Shown here: piece by piece, positions 51,367 through 57,498 of the stretch
How positions within the stretch are numbered: position 1 is the stretch's first letter
Layout: each line of letters starts with the position of its first letter
Source of the DNA: Leclercia adecarboxylata
GTDB taxonomy: Bacteria > Pseudomonadota > Gammaproteobacteria > Enterobacterales > Enterobacteriaceae
Direction of reading: 5' to 3'
DNA: 57,498 nt
NCBI GenBank assembly: GCA_002360945.1
Contig: DERO01000018.1
Location: forward strand, 1 to 57,498
Notes under the pieces: model-generated
Seen by the model: the letters and a program-made list of their open reading frames with translations, nothing else
Told to the model about the DNA's origin: nothing
Databases searched by the model: none
Made by a program: the position numbers and the translations under genes

Positions 51367-51389
51367 CGTTCCCCTCTGCCTCACCCGGT

Positions 51390-51418
51390 AAAGCGCCTTC
51401 TGGCGCTTTACTTTTTTG
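51390..51418 (+). terminator. Intrinsic terminator after yqjK
   Basis: AAAGCGCC (51390-51397) and GGCGCTTT (51402-51409) with loop TTCT, then ACTTTTTTG. Confidence 0.85.
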
Positions 51419-51587
51419 TGCCGCCTCGCCTTGCTCAATATCTTTGAAAAAGATTGACAGTTTTCCTTGCTAACATTCGCCATTCACCCCGTTTATGATT
51501 CTCTCCATCGACAGCGAGACCGCGGCATCCGCCCGATTTTGCACACTAAATAGTATTTACAGCCCAAGTGGTTCCCTGGAGAGTAAG

Positions 51588-51980
51588 ATGAAAAAATTAG
51601 AAGATGTTGGTGTACTGGTTGCGCGTATCCTGATGCCAATCCTGTTTATTACTGCTGGCTGGGGCAAAATCGGTGGCTACGCCGGTACGCAACAGTATAT
51701 GGAAGCGATGGGCGTTCCGGGGTTCCTGCTTCCGCTGACCATTCTGCTTGAATTTGGCGGCGGTCTGGCCATTCTGTTCGGTTTCCTGACCCGCACCACG
51801 GCGCTGTTCACCGCAGGCTTCACCCTGCTGACTGCGTTCCTGTTCCATAGCAACTTTGCGGAAGGCGTGAACTCTTTGATGTTCATGAAAAACCTGACCA
51901 TCGCAGGTGGTTTCCTGCTGCTGGCCATCACCGGTCCGGGTGCATACAGCATCGACCGCGTTCTGAATAAGAAGTGGTAA
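51588..51980 (+). CDS. yqjF: YqjF, DoxX-family inner-membrane protein
   Basis: 130 residues from the ATG at 51588 (MKKLEDVGVLVARILMPILF), with GGAG six bases upstream; the frame runs on into the leader. Four membrane helices and the DoxX pattern RILMPILFITAGWGKIGGYA and LEFGGGLAILFGFLTRTTAL are present. In E. coli its promoter responds to dinitrotoluene breakdown products through YhaJ, whose gene lies at 53545-54441. Biochemical role unknown, possibly redox or quinone related. Confidence 0.95.
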   Translation: MKKLEDVGVLVARILMPILFITAGWGKIGGYAGTQQYMEAMGVPGFLLPLTILLEFGGGLAILFGFLTRTTALFTAGFTLLTAFLFHSNFAEGVNSLMFMKNLTIAGGFLLLAITGPGAYSIDRVLNKKW

Positions 51981-51999
51981 GCACGCTATACTGAATCAA

Positions 52000-52027
52000 A
52001 AAGCGAGGAGATATCTCCTCGCTTTTG
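52000..52027 (+). terminator. Intrinsic terminator after yqjF
   Basis: AAGCGAGGAGAT/ATCTCCTCGCTT (52001-52024) is a perfect palindrome flanked by A5 and T4. It overlaps the leader of yqjG. Confidence 0.8.
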
Positions 52028-52045
52028 CTATCTAAGGAGGAAAAG

Positions 52046-53032
52046 ATGGGACAACTCGTAGACGGCGTCTGGCAGGATACCTGGTATGACACCAAATCCA
52101 CCGGAGGACGCTTTAAGCGCTCCGCTTCAGCCTTCCGTAACTGGCTCACCGCCGACGGCGCGCCTGGCCCGAGCGGCGAAGGTGGCTTTGCGGCAGAGAA
52201 AGATCGTTATCACCTCTATGTCTCCCTTGCCTGTCCGTGGGCACACCGCACGCTGATCGTCCGCGCCCTGAAGGGACTTGAGTCGATAATCCCCGTCTCG
52301 GTGGTACATCCGTTGATGCTGGAGAACGGCTGGACCTTCGGCAATGATTTCCCGGCGGCCACCGGCGATTCACTCTATCACCACGATTTTCTCTATCAGC
52401 TCTACCTACGCGCCGATCCGCACTACACCGGCCGGGTCACCGTCCCGGTACTGTGGGACAAAAAGAATCAGACCATTGTCAGCAATGAATCGGCGGAGAT
52501 CATCCGCATGTTCAATACCGCCTTTGATGCGCACGGTGCCCGTGCGGGGGATTATTATCCGCCGTCGCTGCGCGATAAGATTGATGACCTGAATAGCTGG
52601 ATCTACGACAACGTCAATAACGGCGTCTATAAAGCCGGGTTTGCCACCAGCCAGGAAGCCTATGACGAAGCCGTGAACAACGTCTTCGCCTCGCTGGAGC
52701 GTCTGGAGCAGATCCTGGGCCAGCACCGCTATCTGACCGGCAACCAGCTGACCGAAGCCGATATTCGCCTGTGGACCACCCTGGTGCGCTTTGACCCGGT
52801 TTACGTGACCCACTTTAAGTGCGACAAACGCCGAATCAGCGATTACCTCAATCTGTACGGTTTTTTGCGTGACATCTATCAGATGCCGGGGATTGCGGAG
52901 ACGGTCGATTTTGACCACATCCGTAACCACTATTACCGCAGCCATAAAACCATCAATCCGACGGGTATTATCTCCATTGGCCCGTGGCAGGATCTGACTG
53001 AACCGCACGGTCGCGACGCTCGCTTCGACTAA
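52046..53032 (+). CDS. yqjG: Glutathionyl-hydroquinone reductase YqjG
   Basis: Xi-class glutathione transferase that reduces glutathionyl-hydroquinones. I chose the ATG at 52046, behind the strong site AAGGAGG, giving 328 residues as in E. coli. The catalytic cysteine is Cys63 in SLACPWAHRTLIVR; the thioredoxin-like N-terminal domain also carries TVPVLWDKKNQTIVSNESAE, and the helical C-terminal domain has YLTGNQLTEADIRLWTTLVR. It follows yqjF, another redox-type gene. Confidence 0.97.
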   Translation: MGQLVDGVWQDTWYDTKSTGGRFKRSASAFRNWLTADGAPGPSGEGGFAAEKDRYHLYVSLACPWAHRTLIVRALKGLESIIPVSVVHPLMLENGWTFGNDFPAATGDSLYHHDFLYQLYLRADPHYTGRVTVPVLWDKKNQTIVSNESAEIIRMFNTAFDAHGARAGDYYPPSLRDKIDDLNSWIYDNVNNGVYKAGFATSQEAYDEAVNNVFASLERLEQILGQHRYLTGNQLTEADIRLWTTLVRFDPVYVTHFKCDKRRISDYLNLYGFLRDIYQMPGIAETVDFDHIRNHYYRSHKTINPTGIISIGPWQDLTEPHGRDARFD

Positions 53033-53038
53033 GCCTCA

Positions 53039-53062
53039 GGGGCGCTTTTCTGGCGCCCTTTA
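53039..53062 (+). terminator. Intrinsic terminator after yqjG
   Basis: GGGCGC (53040-53045) and GCGCCC (53053-53058) with a T-rich loop, followed by TTTA. The T tract is short. Confidence 0.6.
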
Positions 53063-53139
53063 CCCCCCTTTTATTCCCGTCTATGCTTTATTTGAACCCT
53101 TAGAAAACAAATGATTAATTGCTACTGAGGCCACAACAA

Positions 53140-53505
53140 ATGGACTGGTATCTGAAAGTACTGCGAAATTATATTGGGTTTAAAGGGCGCGCCCGCCGCA
53201 AAGAGTTCTGGATGTTCACCTTGGTGAACTTCATTCTGATCTGCGTGCTGGGGCTGATCGACAAAATGCTGGGCTGGGAGCGGGCGGGCGGCGAAGGCAT
53301 TCTCACCACGATATATGGCCTGCTGGTGTTTCTGCCGGGTTGGGCGGTGCTGTTTCGCCGGCTGCATGATACCGATCGGTCGGCGTGGTGGCTGCTGCTG
53401 GTGCTAATCCCGGTGCTCGGCTGGATAATTATCGTGATCTTCAGCTGCCAGCGCGGAACGGTGGGTGAAAACCGTTTTGGGCCAGATCCGTTGCTGAAAG
53501 AGTAA
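53140..53505 (+). CDS. yhaH: YhaH, DUF805 inner-membrane protein
   Basis: 121 residues from the ATG at 53140 (MDWYLKVLRNYIGFKGRARR), as in E. coli; the frame starts seven codons earlier. Family features are GRARRKEFWMFTLVNFILIC, RRLHDTDRSAWWLLLVLIPV and the end NRFGPDP. Four membrane helices are likely. Function unknown. yhaI, its paralogue in E. coli, is absent here. A REP unit follows. Confidence 0.93.
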   Translation: MDWYLKVLRNYIGFKGRARRKEFWMFTLVNFILICVLGLIDKMLGWERAGGEGILTTIYGLLVFLPGWAVLFRRLHDTDRSAWWLLLVLIPVLGWIIIVIFSCQRGTVGENRFGPDPLLKE

Positions 53506-53507
53506 GG

Positions 53508-53543
53508 AACTGCCCGGCGGCGCTACGCTTGCCGGGCCTACAG
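53508..53543. repeat. Single REP unit between yhaH and yhaJ
   Basis: aactgcccggcggcgctacg followed by cttgccgggcctac. Confidence 0.85.
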
Positions 53544-53544
53544 G

Positions 53545-54441
53545 TTACTTCTGGGTAAAGAGCTTCTGGATCTCGCGCAGACACCAGGATTTGGCTTCGC
53601 CCATGCTGTCCCGACGCCACGCCATAATGATATCCACTTCACTGGTGTACTCCGGGCTCACAACCCGCAGCCGCCCTTCGGCAATATCTTTCTCAACGAA
53701 CGGGTACGGCATGGTGGCCACGCCCAGCCCGGCCAGCAGCGCCTGACGCTTATCTTCCAGGGTACTGACCGTGAGACGCGGCTGCTTGTCCAGCAGCTGG
53801 ACGGTTAATACCGGACGCTCGCGGGCGGTATCCGCCACCGCCACGCCGCGGTACTTCACGCGGGTCACTTCCGACAGCGGTTCTGGCTCCTGATGGATCG
53901 GGTGATCCGGCGCGGCAACATAGACGTTCAACACTTTATAGAGCTTGCGGGAGTTGATCTCGGACGAGGAGCGGAAATGCATGTCTGGCGCGATGACGAT
54001 ATCGGCCCGGCCCTGCTCCAGACGCTCCCACGCCCCGGCCAGCACCTCGGTGATGATCGACAGCTGGGTGTTGGCTTTATCGGCCAGGCGATCCACCAGC
54101 GGGTAGAGCGCCGTGGTGGGCACCAGGGCCTCGGTGACCAGCGTCAGGTGCGTTTCCCAGCCGCGGGCCAGCGCTTCGGCATCGGTGGTGAGTTTATCTG
54201 CCGCTTCCAGCAGCACGCGGCCGCGCTCCAGCAGCATTCGCCCGACGTTGGTGAATTTTGTTCGATGACCGGAGCGGTCAAACAGCACCACATCCAGCTC
54301 TTCTTCCAGCTTCTGCATGGTGTAGCTCAGGGCAGATGGCACGCGCCCCAGTTCGTCTGCGGCTGCGGCGAAGCTACCGCGTCGATCGATCGCGTCCATC
54401 ACCCGCAGTGCTTCAAGGGTCAATGCTCTCTCTTTAGCCAT
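53545..54441 (-). CDS. yhaJ: LysR-type regulator YhaJ
   Basis: 298 residues, the E. coli length. The N-terminal LysR helix-turn-helix is near residues 8-65 (LEALRVMDAIDRRGSFAAAA, PSALSYTMQKLEEELDVVLF) and is followed by the periplasmic-binding-like effector domain. In E. coli YhaJ activates yqjF in response to nitroaromatic breakdown products and affects virulence genes in pathogens. It is divergent from yhaK with ~100 bases between, the usual layout for control of a neighbour. Confidence 0.96.
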   Translation of the reverse strand: MAKERALTLEALRVMDAIDRRGSFAAAADELGRVPSALSYTMQKLEEELDVVLFDRSGHRTKFTNVGRMLLERGRVLLEAADKLTTDAEALARGWETHLTLVTEALVPTTALYPLVDRLADKANTQLSIITEVLAGAWERLEQGRADIVIAPDMHFRSSSEINSRKLYKVLNVYVAAPDHPIHQEPEPLSEVTRVKYRGVAVADTARERPVLTVQLLDKQPRLTVSTLEDKRQALLAGLGVATMPYPFVEKDIAEGRLRVVSPEYTSEVDIIMAWRRDSMGEAKSWCLREIQKLFTQK

Positions 54442-54545
54442 GGCGTTCTCATTCAGGAAATTTGAACATACCGGGCAGAATATCTGGCTAACAATGCAGC
54501 GTCCATACCTTTACCATTGTTTTAGTGTAAAGAGAGGTCAGTTTT

Positions 54546-55247
54546 ATGATTACGACAAGAACAGCTAAACAGTGCGGACAAGCCGATTTCGGTTGGCTGC
54601 AGGCCCGCTACACCTTTTCCTTTGGACACTACTTTGACCCGAAACTGCTGGGCTATGCCTCTTTGCGCGTCTTGAACCAGGAGGTACTCGCACCCGGGGC
54701 CTCGTTCCAGCCGCGTACCTATCCGAAAGTGGATATCCTGAACCTGATTCTTGAAGGCGAAGCAGAGTATCGCGACAGCGAGGGCAACCATGTCCAGGCG
54801 AAAGCCGGTGAAGCATTGCTGATAGCCACTCAGCCGGGTATTAGCTATAGCGAGCATAACCTCAGCAAAGATAAGACGCTGACGCGGATGCAGCTGTGGC
54901 TGGATGCCTGCCCGGAGCGTGAAAACCCGCCGCTGCAGAAGATCGATCTGCTGGAGGGTAAGCAGCAGCTGCTGGCGTCGCCCGACGGCAGCGCAGGTAG
55001 TTTGCAGTTACGCCAGCAGGTGTGGGTGCACCATATCGAGCTGAATAAAGGGGAGCGCCTGAGTTTTCAGCTGCACGGTCCGCGCGCCTACCTGCAATCC
55101 ATTCATGGTACGGTGCATGCGTTAACCCCAGCTGAAGAGCGGGAAGCATTAACCTGCGGGGATGGGGCCTTTATTCGCGACGAGGCGAACATCACCCTGG
55201 TGGCGGATACGCCGTTGCGGGCGCTGCTGATTGATTTGCCGGTCTGA
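54546..55247 (+). CDS. yhaK: YhaK, pirin-like bicupin protein
   Basis: 233 residues, the E. coli length. Pirin-like two-cupin fold: GHYFDPKLLGYASLRVLNQE, then YPKVDILNLILEGEAEYRDS and a degenerate second cupin. E. coli YhaK has been described as a redox-sensitive cytoplasmic protein. This copy is intact. Its last ~250 bases recur, with a 92-base deletion, at 56701-56857, so the 3' end was duplicated when the neighbouring cassette arrived. Confidence 0.95.
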   Translation: MITTRTAKQCGQADFGWLQARYTFSFGHYFDPKLLGYASLRVLNQEVLAPGASFQPRTYPKVDILNLILEGEAEYRDSEGNHVQAKAGEALLIATQPGISYSEHNLSKDKTLTRMQLWLDACPERENPPLQKIDLLEGKQQLLASPDGSAGSLQLRQQVWVHHIELNKGERLSFQLHGPRAYLQSIHGTVHALTPAEEREALTCGDGAFIRDEANITLVADTPLRALLIDLPV

Positions 55248-55349
55248 GTCGGTGCTGCCGGGTTTGCGAACGCTTACCCGGCAAACCATTCATACCTTAC
55301 TCGCTCATCGCCTGAGCGATCTGTGAGCGGACCTCGGCACGCTGTTCCG
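54999..55349. repeat. Left copy of a direct duplication (yhaK 3' end to spy-like 3' end)
   Basis: From agtttgcagttacgccagca in yhaK to cgctgttccg in the spy-like remnant. It matches 56701-56959 in the same orientation with scattered substitutions and one 92-base block (55051-55142) missing from the right copy. Confidence 0.9.
55297..55349 (-). pseudogene. 3' remnant of the spy/cpxP-like gene
   Basis: Encodes only EQRAEVRSQIAQAMSE and stop, identical to the end of the intact gene at 56907-57317. Homology stops at 55349 and unrelated AT-rich sequence follows upstream of it. It is a decapitated copy left by the duplication. Confidence 0.85.
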
Positions 55350-55407
55350 CGGGTTGTGGCTGATAGTATTGTCAACTCAATGCTGGCAGTTTCGTTCTCA
55401 AAGGTCA

Positions 55408-55821
55408 CTAGCGAAAGTCCACATTACTTAGTGTTAACAAGTGTGATTCGCTATCATAAGAAATATAGAAGTAAGGCGTAATAATACCTTGCTTTTCCCA
55501 TTTTTCAGATAATCTATCATGCTCTACCACTTTGTAACCTAATGACGCCAGATAGTTTTTTATTTCGACCAAAGGCGCATCAGTACTGTAAACGATACAA
55601 CTTTCCTGAGGCTGGCTACCATCCTGGGCGGTAAATTTAAAATGATATTTTTCAGATGAACGCGGAGCTCTCCTGATATCACGGTCAGTGTAAAAATAAT
55701 ATGCCCATAAATTTGATTGAGTATATCCTGCATCTTGTTGAGCCACCTTTTGCATACTACAGTCAATAAGTAGGAATACGATGATGATGACAAAGGTGGT
55801 TGCAACGATTTTTTTCATCAT
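55408..55821 (-). CDS. Hypothetical membrane-anchored or secreted small protein, possible partner of the 55835 gene
   Basis: 137 residues from the ATG at 55821 (MMKKIVATTFVIIIVFLLID), with 55818 as an alternative. The hydrophobic N-terminus ends in LLIDCSMQ, a poor lipobox since Asp precedes Cys, so it may be a membrane anchor rather than a lipoprotein signal. The rest is a soluble domain (YYFYTDRDIRRAPRSSEKYH, SDNVDFR-like end SNVDFR). No good ribosome site; the start lies 13 bases after the upstream stop, suggesting coupling. AT-rich, acquired cassette; family not recognised. Confidence 0.6.
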   Translation of the reverse strand: MMKKIVATTFVIIIVFLLIDCSMQKVAQQDAGYTQSNLWAYYFYTDRDIRRAPRSSEKYHFKFTAQDGSQPQESCIVYSTDAPLVEIKNYLASLGYKVVEHDRLSEKWEKQGIITPYFYISYDSESHLLTLSNVDFR

Positions 55822-55834
55822 AGTTATTTTTTGT

Positions 55835-56527
55835 TTAGTGAAGTGCATTGATGATCCCAGCTTTTTTATTCGCTCGCCGCACAACGTCGTTCTCAGGAGT
55901 TATTCTGTAAGGTGTTACTTGCATCATAAATCTTGGCAGCACACCTTTATAAGGACGTGGACATGTAAATTTATTTGCGGGATCAGGGAATAACAAGGGT
56001 AAAAAACCTGTGTTTTTGTAATGACCAATAGGCCCATAGTGGTCCCACCGACGAAGAGCTGATTCTTTGCTGACAATTTTGAGTTCTCCCCAGTATGTAC
56101 GGGGATACGTAACTTTGTAAAAACCAAATAAGTCCGATACAAGATCCTCGGCACTAAATCCGCTATCAGTATACCAACTAAACCATGGCATTGACTGCCA
56201 ATTCTCAAATGCAACAGCAGTATTCATCATTATAGCCAATGCAATGCTCCGCCTTTCAGTGAGTGTTCTACCTTTTTTTATCTCCCACGCGTTAAAACGG
56301 CCAGTATTAAACCGACTCATCCCCATCGTTTGTTCATAGCGCACTAGATAGTAGGGTTTACCACTAGCCTCACCAGTAGCGAATTGCGCCATAAGTTCAC
56401 GAATGTCATCTCCGCGAGCATGTCCCATATCAAGCCAGCCAAGCACTTCTGAATAAAGAAGCCCGCGCCGAATGCCATTTTCTGAACCAAATCTGGAAGA
56501 ATCCAGAATGTCTTCACGTTTACTCAC
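55835..56527 (-). CDS. Hypothetical protein, possibly DUF4056-like
   Basis: 230 residues (MSKREDILDSSRFGSENGIR...). Segments RRGLLYSEVLGWLDMGHARG and SGFSAEDLVSDLFGFYK recall the DUF4056 family (a G-x-L/I-D-x-G/A-H motif and an F-S-x-E-D-L motif), but this is from memory and unverified. Other features are YYLVRYEQTMGMSRFNTGRF and an aromatic middle (WQSMPWFSWYTDSGF). No signal peptide or membrane segment. It heads the two-gene AT-rich cassette between the duplicated borders. An effector with the downstream protein as partner is possible but not shown. Confidence 0.6.
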   Translation of the reverse strand: MSKREDILDSSRFGSENGIRRGLLYSEVLGWLDMGHARGDDIRELMAQFATGEASGKPYYLVRYEQTMGMSRFNTGRFNAWEIKKGRTLTERRSIALAIMMNTAVAFENWQSMPWFSWYTDSGFSAEDLVSDLFGFYKVTYPRTYWGELKIVSKESALRRWDHYGPIGHYKNTGFLPLLFPDPANKFTCPRPYKGVLPRFMMQVTPYRITPENDVVRRANKKAGIINALH

Positions 56528-56700
56528 ATTAAATACCTCACATTTCCATGAGTCATACTTCCCTCTTCTTTTATTTATAATTTAAATAAATTAATAGATA
56601 ATTGAAATAGTTTCACCCCATTATATATTTAACTTCAGCTCTGCATATATAAAAATAAAATACTATAAAATAATAATCTTATAATTTATGAGATCTTCTA
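56528..56700. other. AT-rich upstream region of the cassette
   Basis: 173 bases, extremely AT-rich, presumably carrying the promoter of the 56527 gene on the minus strand. No defined motif. It ends sharply at the right duplicated copy (56701). Confidence 0.5.
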
Positions 56701-56857
56701 AGTCTGCAGTTACGCCAGCAGGTGTGGGTGCATCATATCGAGCTGAATAAAGGAAGCATTAACCTGCGGGGATGGGGCCTTTATTCGCGACGAGGCGAAC
56801 ATCACCCTGGTGGCGGATACGCCGTTGCGGGCGCTGCTGATTGATTTACCGGTCTGA
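56701..56857 (+). pseudogene. yhaK 3' remnant with internal deletion
   Basis: Repeats the end of yhaK from the codons near residue 152 to the stop TGA, but lacks the 92 bases corresponding to 55051-55142, which breaks the frame. It has no start and cannot be expressed as YhaK. Confidence 0.85.
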
Positions 56858-56959
56858 GTCGGTACTGCCGGGTTGGCGTGCGCCTACCCGGCAAACCACT
56901 AATACCTTACTCGCTCATCGCCTGAGCGATCTGTGAGCGGACCTCGGCACGCTGTTCCG
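56701..56959. repeat. Right copy of the direct duplication
   Basis: Same orientation as 54999-55349. Substitutions cluster in the non-coding part (for example gggtttgcgaacgcttaccc versus gggttggcgtgcgcctaccc). This side carries the intact spy-like gene. Confidence 0.9.
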
Positions 56960-57317
56960 GGGTCAGAACCTGGCTCACATCGAAGTAATATTTCACGCGA
57001 TAGTAACGCGCCTGCTCTTCAATATGGCTGAAGGCCGCCAGCTGTTCTTTGACCGCTTTTTCATCCCACTTACCTGACTGGATCACGTTGATCAGAGTGC
57101 CATTTTTCACGTTGTCGGTTGGGATCTTAGCAACGTTATCTTCCAACTGCTGGTGCAGAGCCTTGATCTTCGCGGTCTGCTCACTGCTGAGTTTCAGCTG
57201 CTGAACGATCGGATCCTGGGTCGGCGCTGGCGCGGTGGCGACCTCTGCCGCCTGGGCCACACCCATAACGCCCGTCAGGGCTGCCGTCATCAGCGCGATA
57301 CGGAAAAGCTTTTTCAT
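56907..57317 (-). CDS. Spy/CpxP-family periplasmic protein
   Basis: 136 residues. The signal peptide (MKKLFRIALMTAALTGVMGV...) ends at AQA. The mature protein is helical and carries two LTxxQ-type motifs, LKLSSEQTAKIKALHQQLED and VLTPEQRAEVRSQIAQ, the mark of the Spy/CpxP family of envelope-stress chaperones and regulators. It is probably periplasmic and possibly Cpx- or Bae-controlled, though I see no clear box upstream. It is convergent with yhaK in the ancestral order. Which member of the family it is cannot be said. Confidence 0.85.
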   Translation of the reverse strand: MKKLFRIALMTAALTGVMGVAQAAEVATAPAPTQDPIVQQLKLSSEQTAKIKALHQQLEDNVAKIPTDNVKNGTLINVIQSGKWDEKAVKEQLAAFSHIEEQARYYRVKYYFDVSQVLTPEQRAEVRSQIAQAMSE

Positions 57318-57440
57318 CTCACAATCCTTAATTATCTGTCAGGGAAGAACCCGTGGAGTATTTTTCAATTACGGATGTCGATCTGTGATGAAGTATATAA
57401 ACAAATTTGTATGTAAGTGCTGGCAGAGAATGCAGAAAGC

Positions 57441-57467
57441 AAAAACCCCGCCGAGGCGGGGTTTTTG
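57441..57467. terminator. rnpB terminator
   Basis: AAAAACCCCGCC / GCGGGGTTTTT, a near-perfect stem with a GA loop, flanked by A5 and T5. It lies just downstream of the rnpB 3' end on the minus strand and works in either direction. Confidence 0.9.
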
Positions 57468-57474
57468 TTTAAAG

Positions 57475-57498
57475 AGGTGAAGCTGACCGATAAGCCGG
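57475..57498 (-). ncRNA. rnpB: RNase P RNA, 3' tip (rest outside window)
   Basis: The minus-strand sequence CCGGCTTATCGGTCAG then CTTCACCT matches my recollection of the 3' end of enterobacterial M1 RNA (GGCTTATCGGTCAGTTTCACCT in E. coli). A terminator follows directly. In E. coli rnpB is also a short way past yhaK. Only 24 bases are inside the window. Confidence 0.85.

Overview
The window looks like the chromosome of a member of the Enterobacteriaceae, close to Enterobacter, Lelliottia or Kosakonia. The backbone keeps the E. coli K-12 gene order from rpoD to rnpB (rpoD, mug, ileX, yqjH, yqjI, aer, patA, fadH, rlmG, ygjP, ygjR, alx, sstT, uxaA, uxaC, exuT, exuR, yqjA, mzrA, yqjCDEKFG, yhaH, yhaJ, yhaK, then the 3' end of rnpB). 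Several stretches differ from K-12. I recalled family lengths and the K-12 gene order from memory; no search was run.

Layout. 1-1981: 3' part of rpoD, GC-rich repeats, mug and tRNA-Ile2(CAU). 1982-17108: accessory block between ileX and yqjH. Its tRNA-proximal part (to about 4070) holds small unrecognised genes and a minus-strand leader laid out like the antisense-RNA immunity regions of phages P4 and P1 (C4 RNA). Next comes a complete type I cellulose operon with bcsD, bcsOQABCDZ, read on the minus strand, then a coiled-coil J-domain protein. 17109-25164: yqjH/yqjI with a Fur-like box, two chemoreceptor genes each behind a sigma-28 type promoter, patA with a sigma-54 type promoter and a TTG start, and a divergent XRE-cupin / B3/4 pair. 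25314-33801: the full AI-2 uptake and processing locus, lsrACDBFG divergent from lsrRK, where E. coli has ebg. 33933-34677: a small AT-rich islet with a DUF943-like protein. 34924-53505: conserved backbone, including a yybP-ykoY manganese riboswitch plus terminator ahead of alx and the hexuronate genes uxaCA/exuT/exuR. 53545-57498: yhaJ, yhaK, then a two-gene AT-rich cassette bounded by imperfect copies of the yhaK/spy-like junction, a Spy/CpxP-family gene and the 3' tip of rnpB.

How the genes work together. BcsA/B make cellulose and pass it across the inner membrane, BcsC exports it, BcsZ trims it, BcsD organises fibrils, and BcsQ/O are accessory factors. LsrB/C/D/A import AI-2, LsrK phosphorylates it, phospho-AI-2 inactivates LsrR, and LsrF/G degrade it. 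ExuT imports hexuronates, UxaC and UxaA act in their breakdown, and ExuR represses the set. YqjI represses yqjH, which reduces ferric siderophores.

The most interesting items are the P4/C4-like antisense leader at 3741-3942, the duplication-bounded cassette at 55350-56700, the YqjI form without its metal-binding extension, and the paired 31-bp operator-like elements between lsrA and lsrR. I saw no CRISPR array, no insertion-sequence transposase and no intact integrase.
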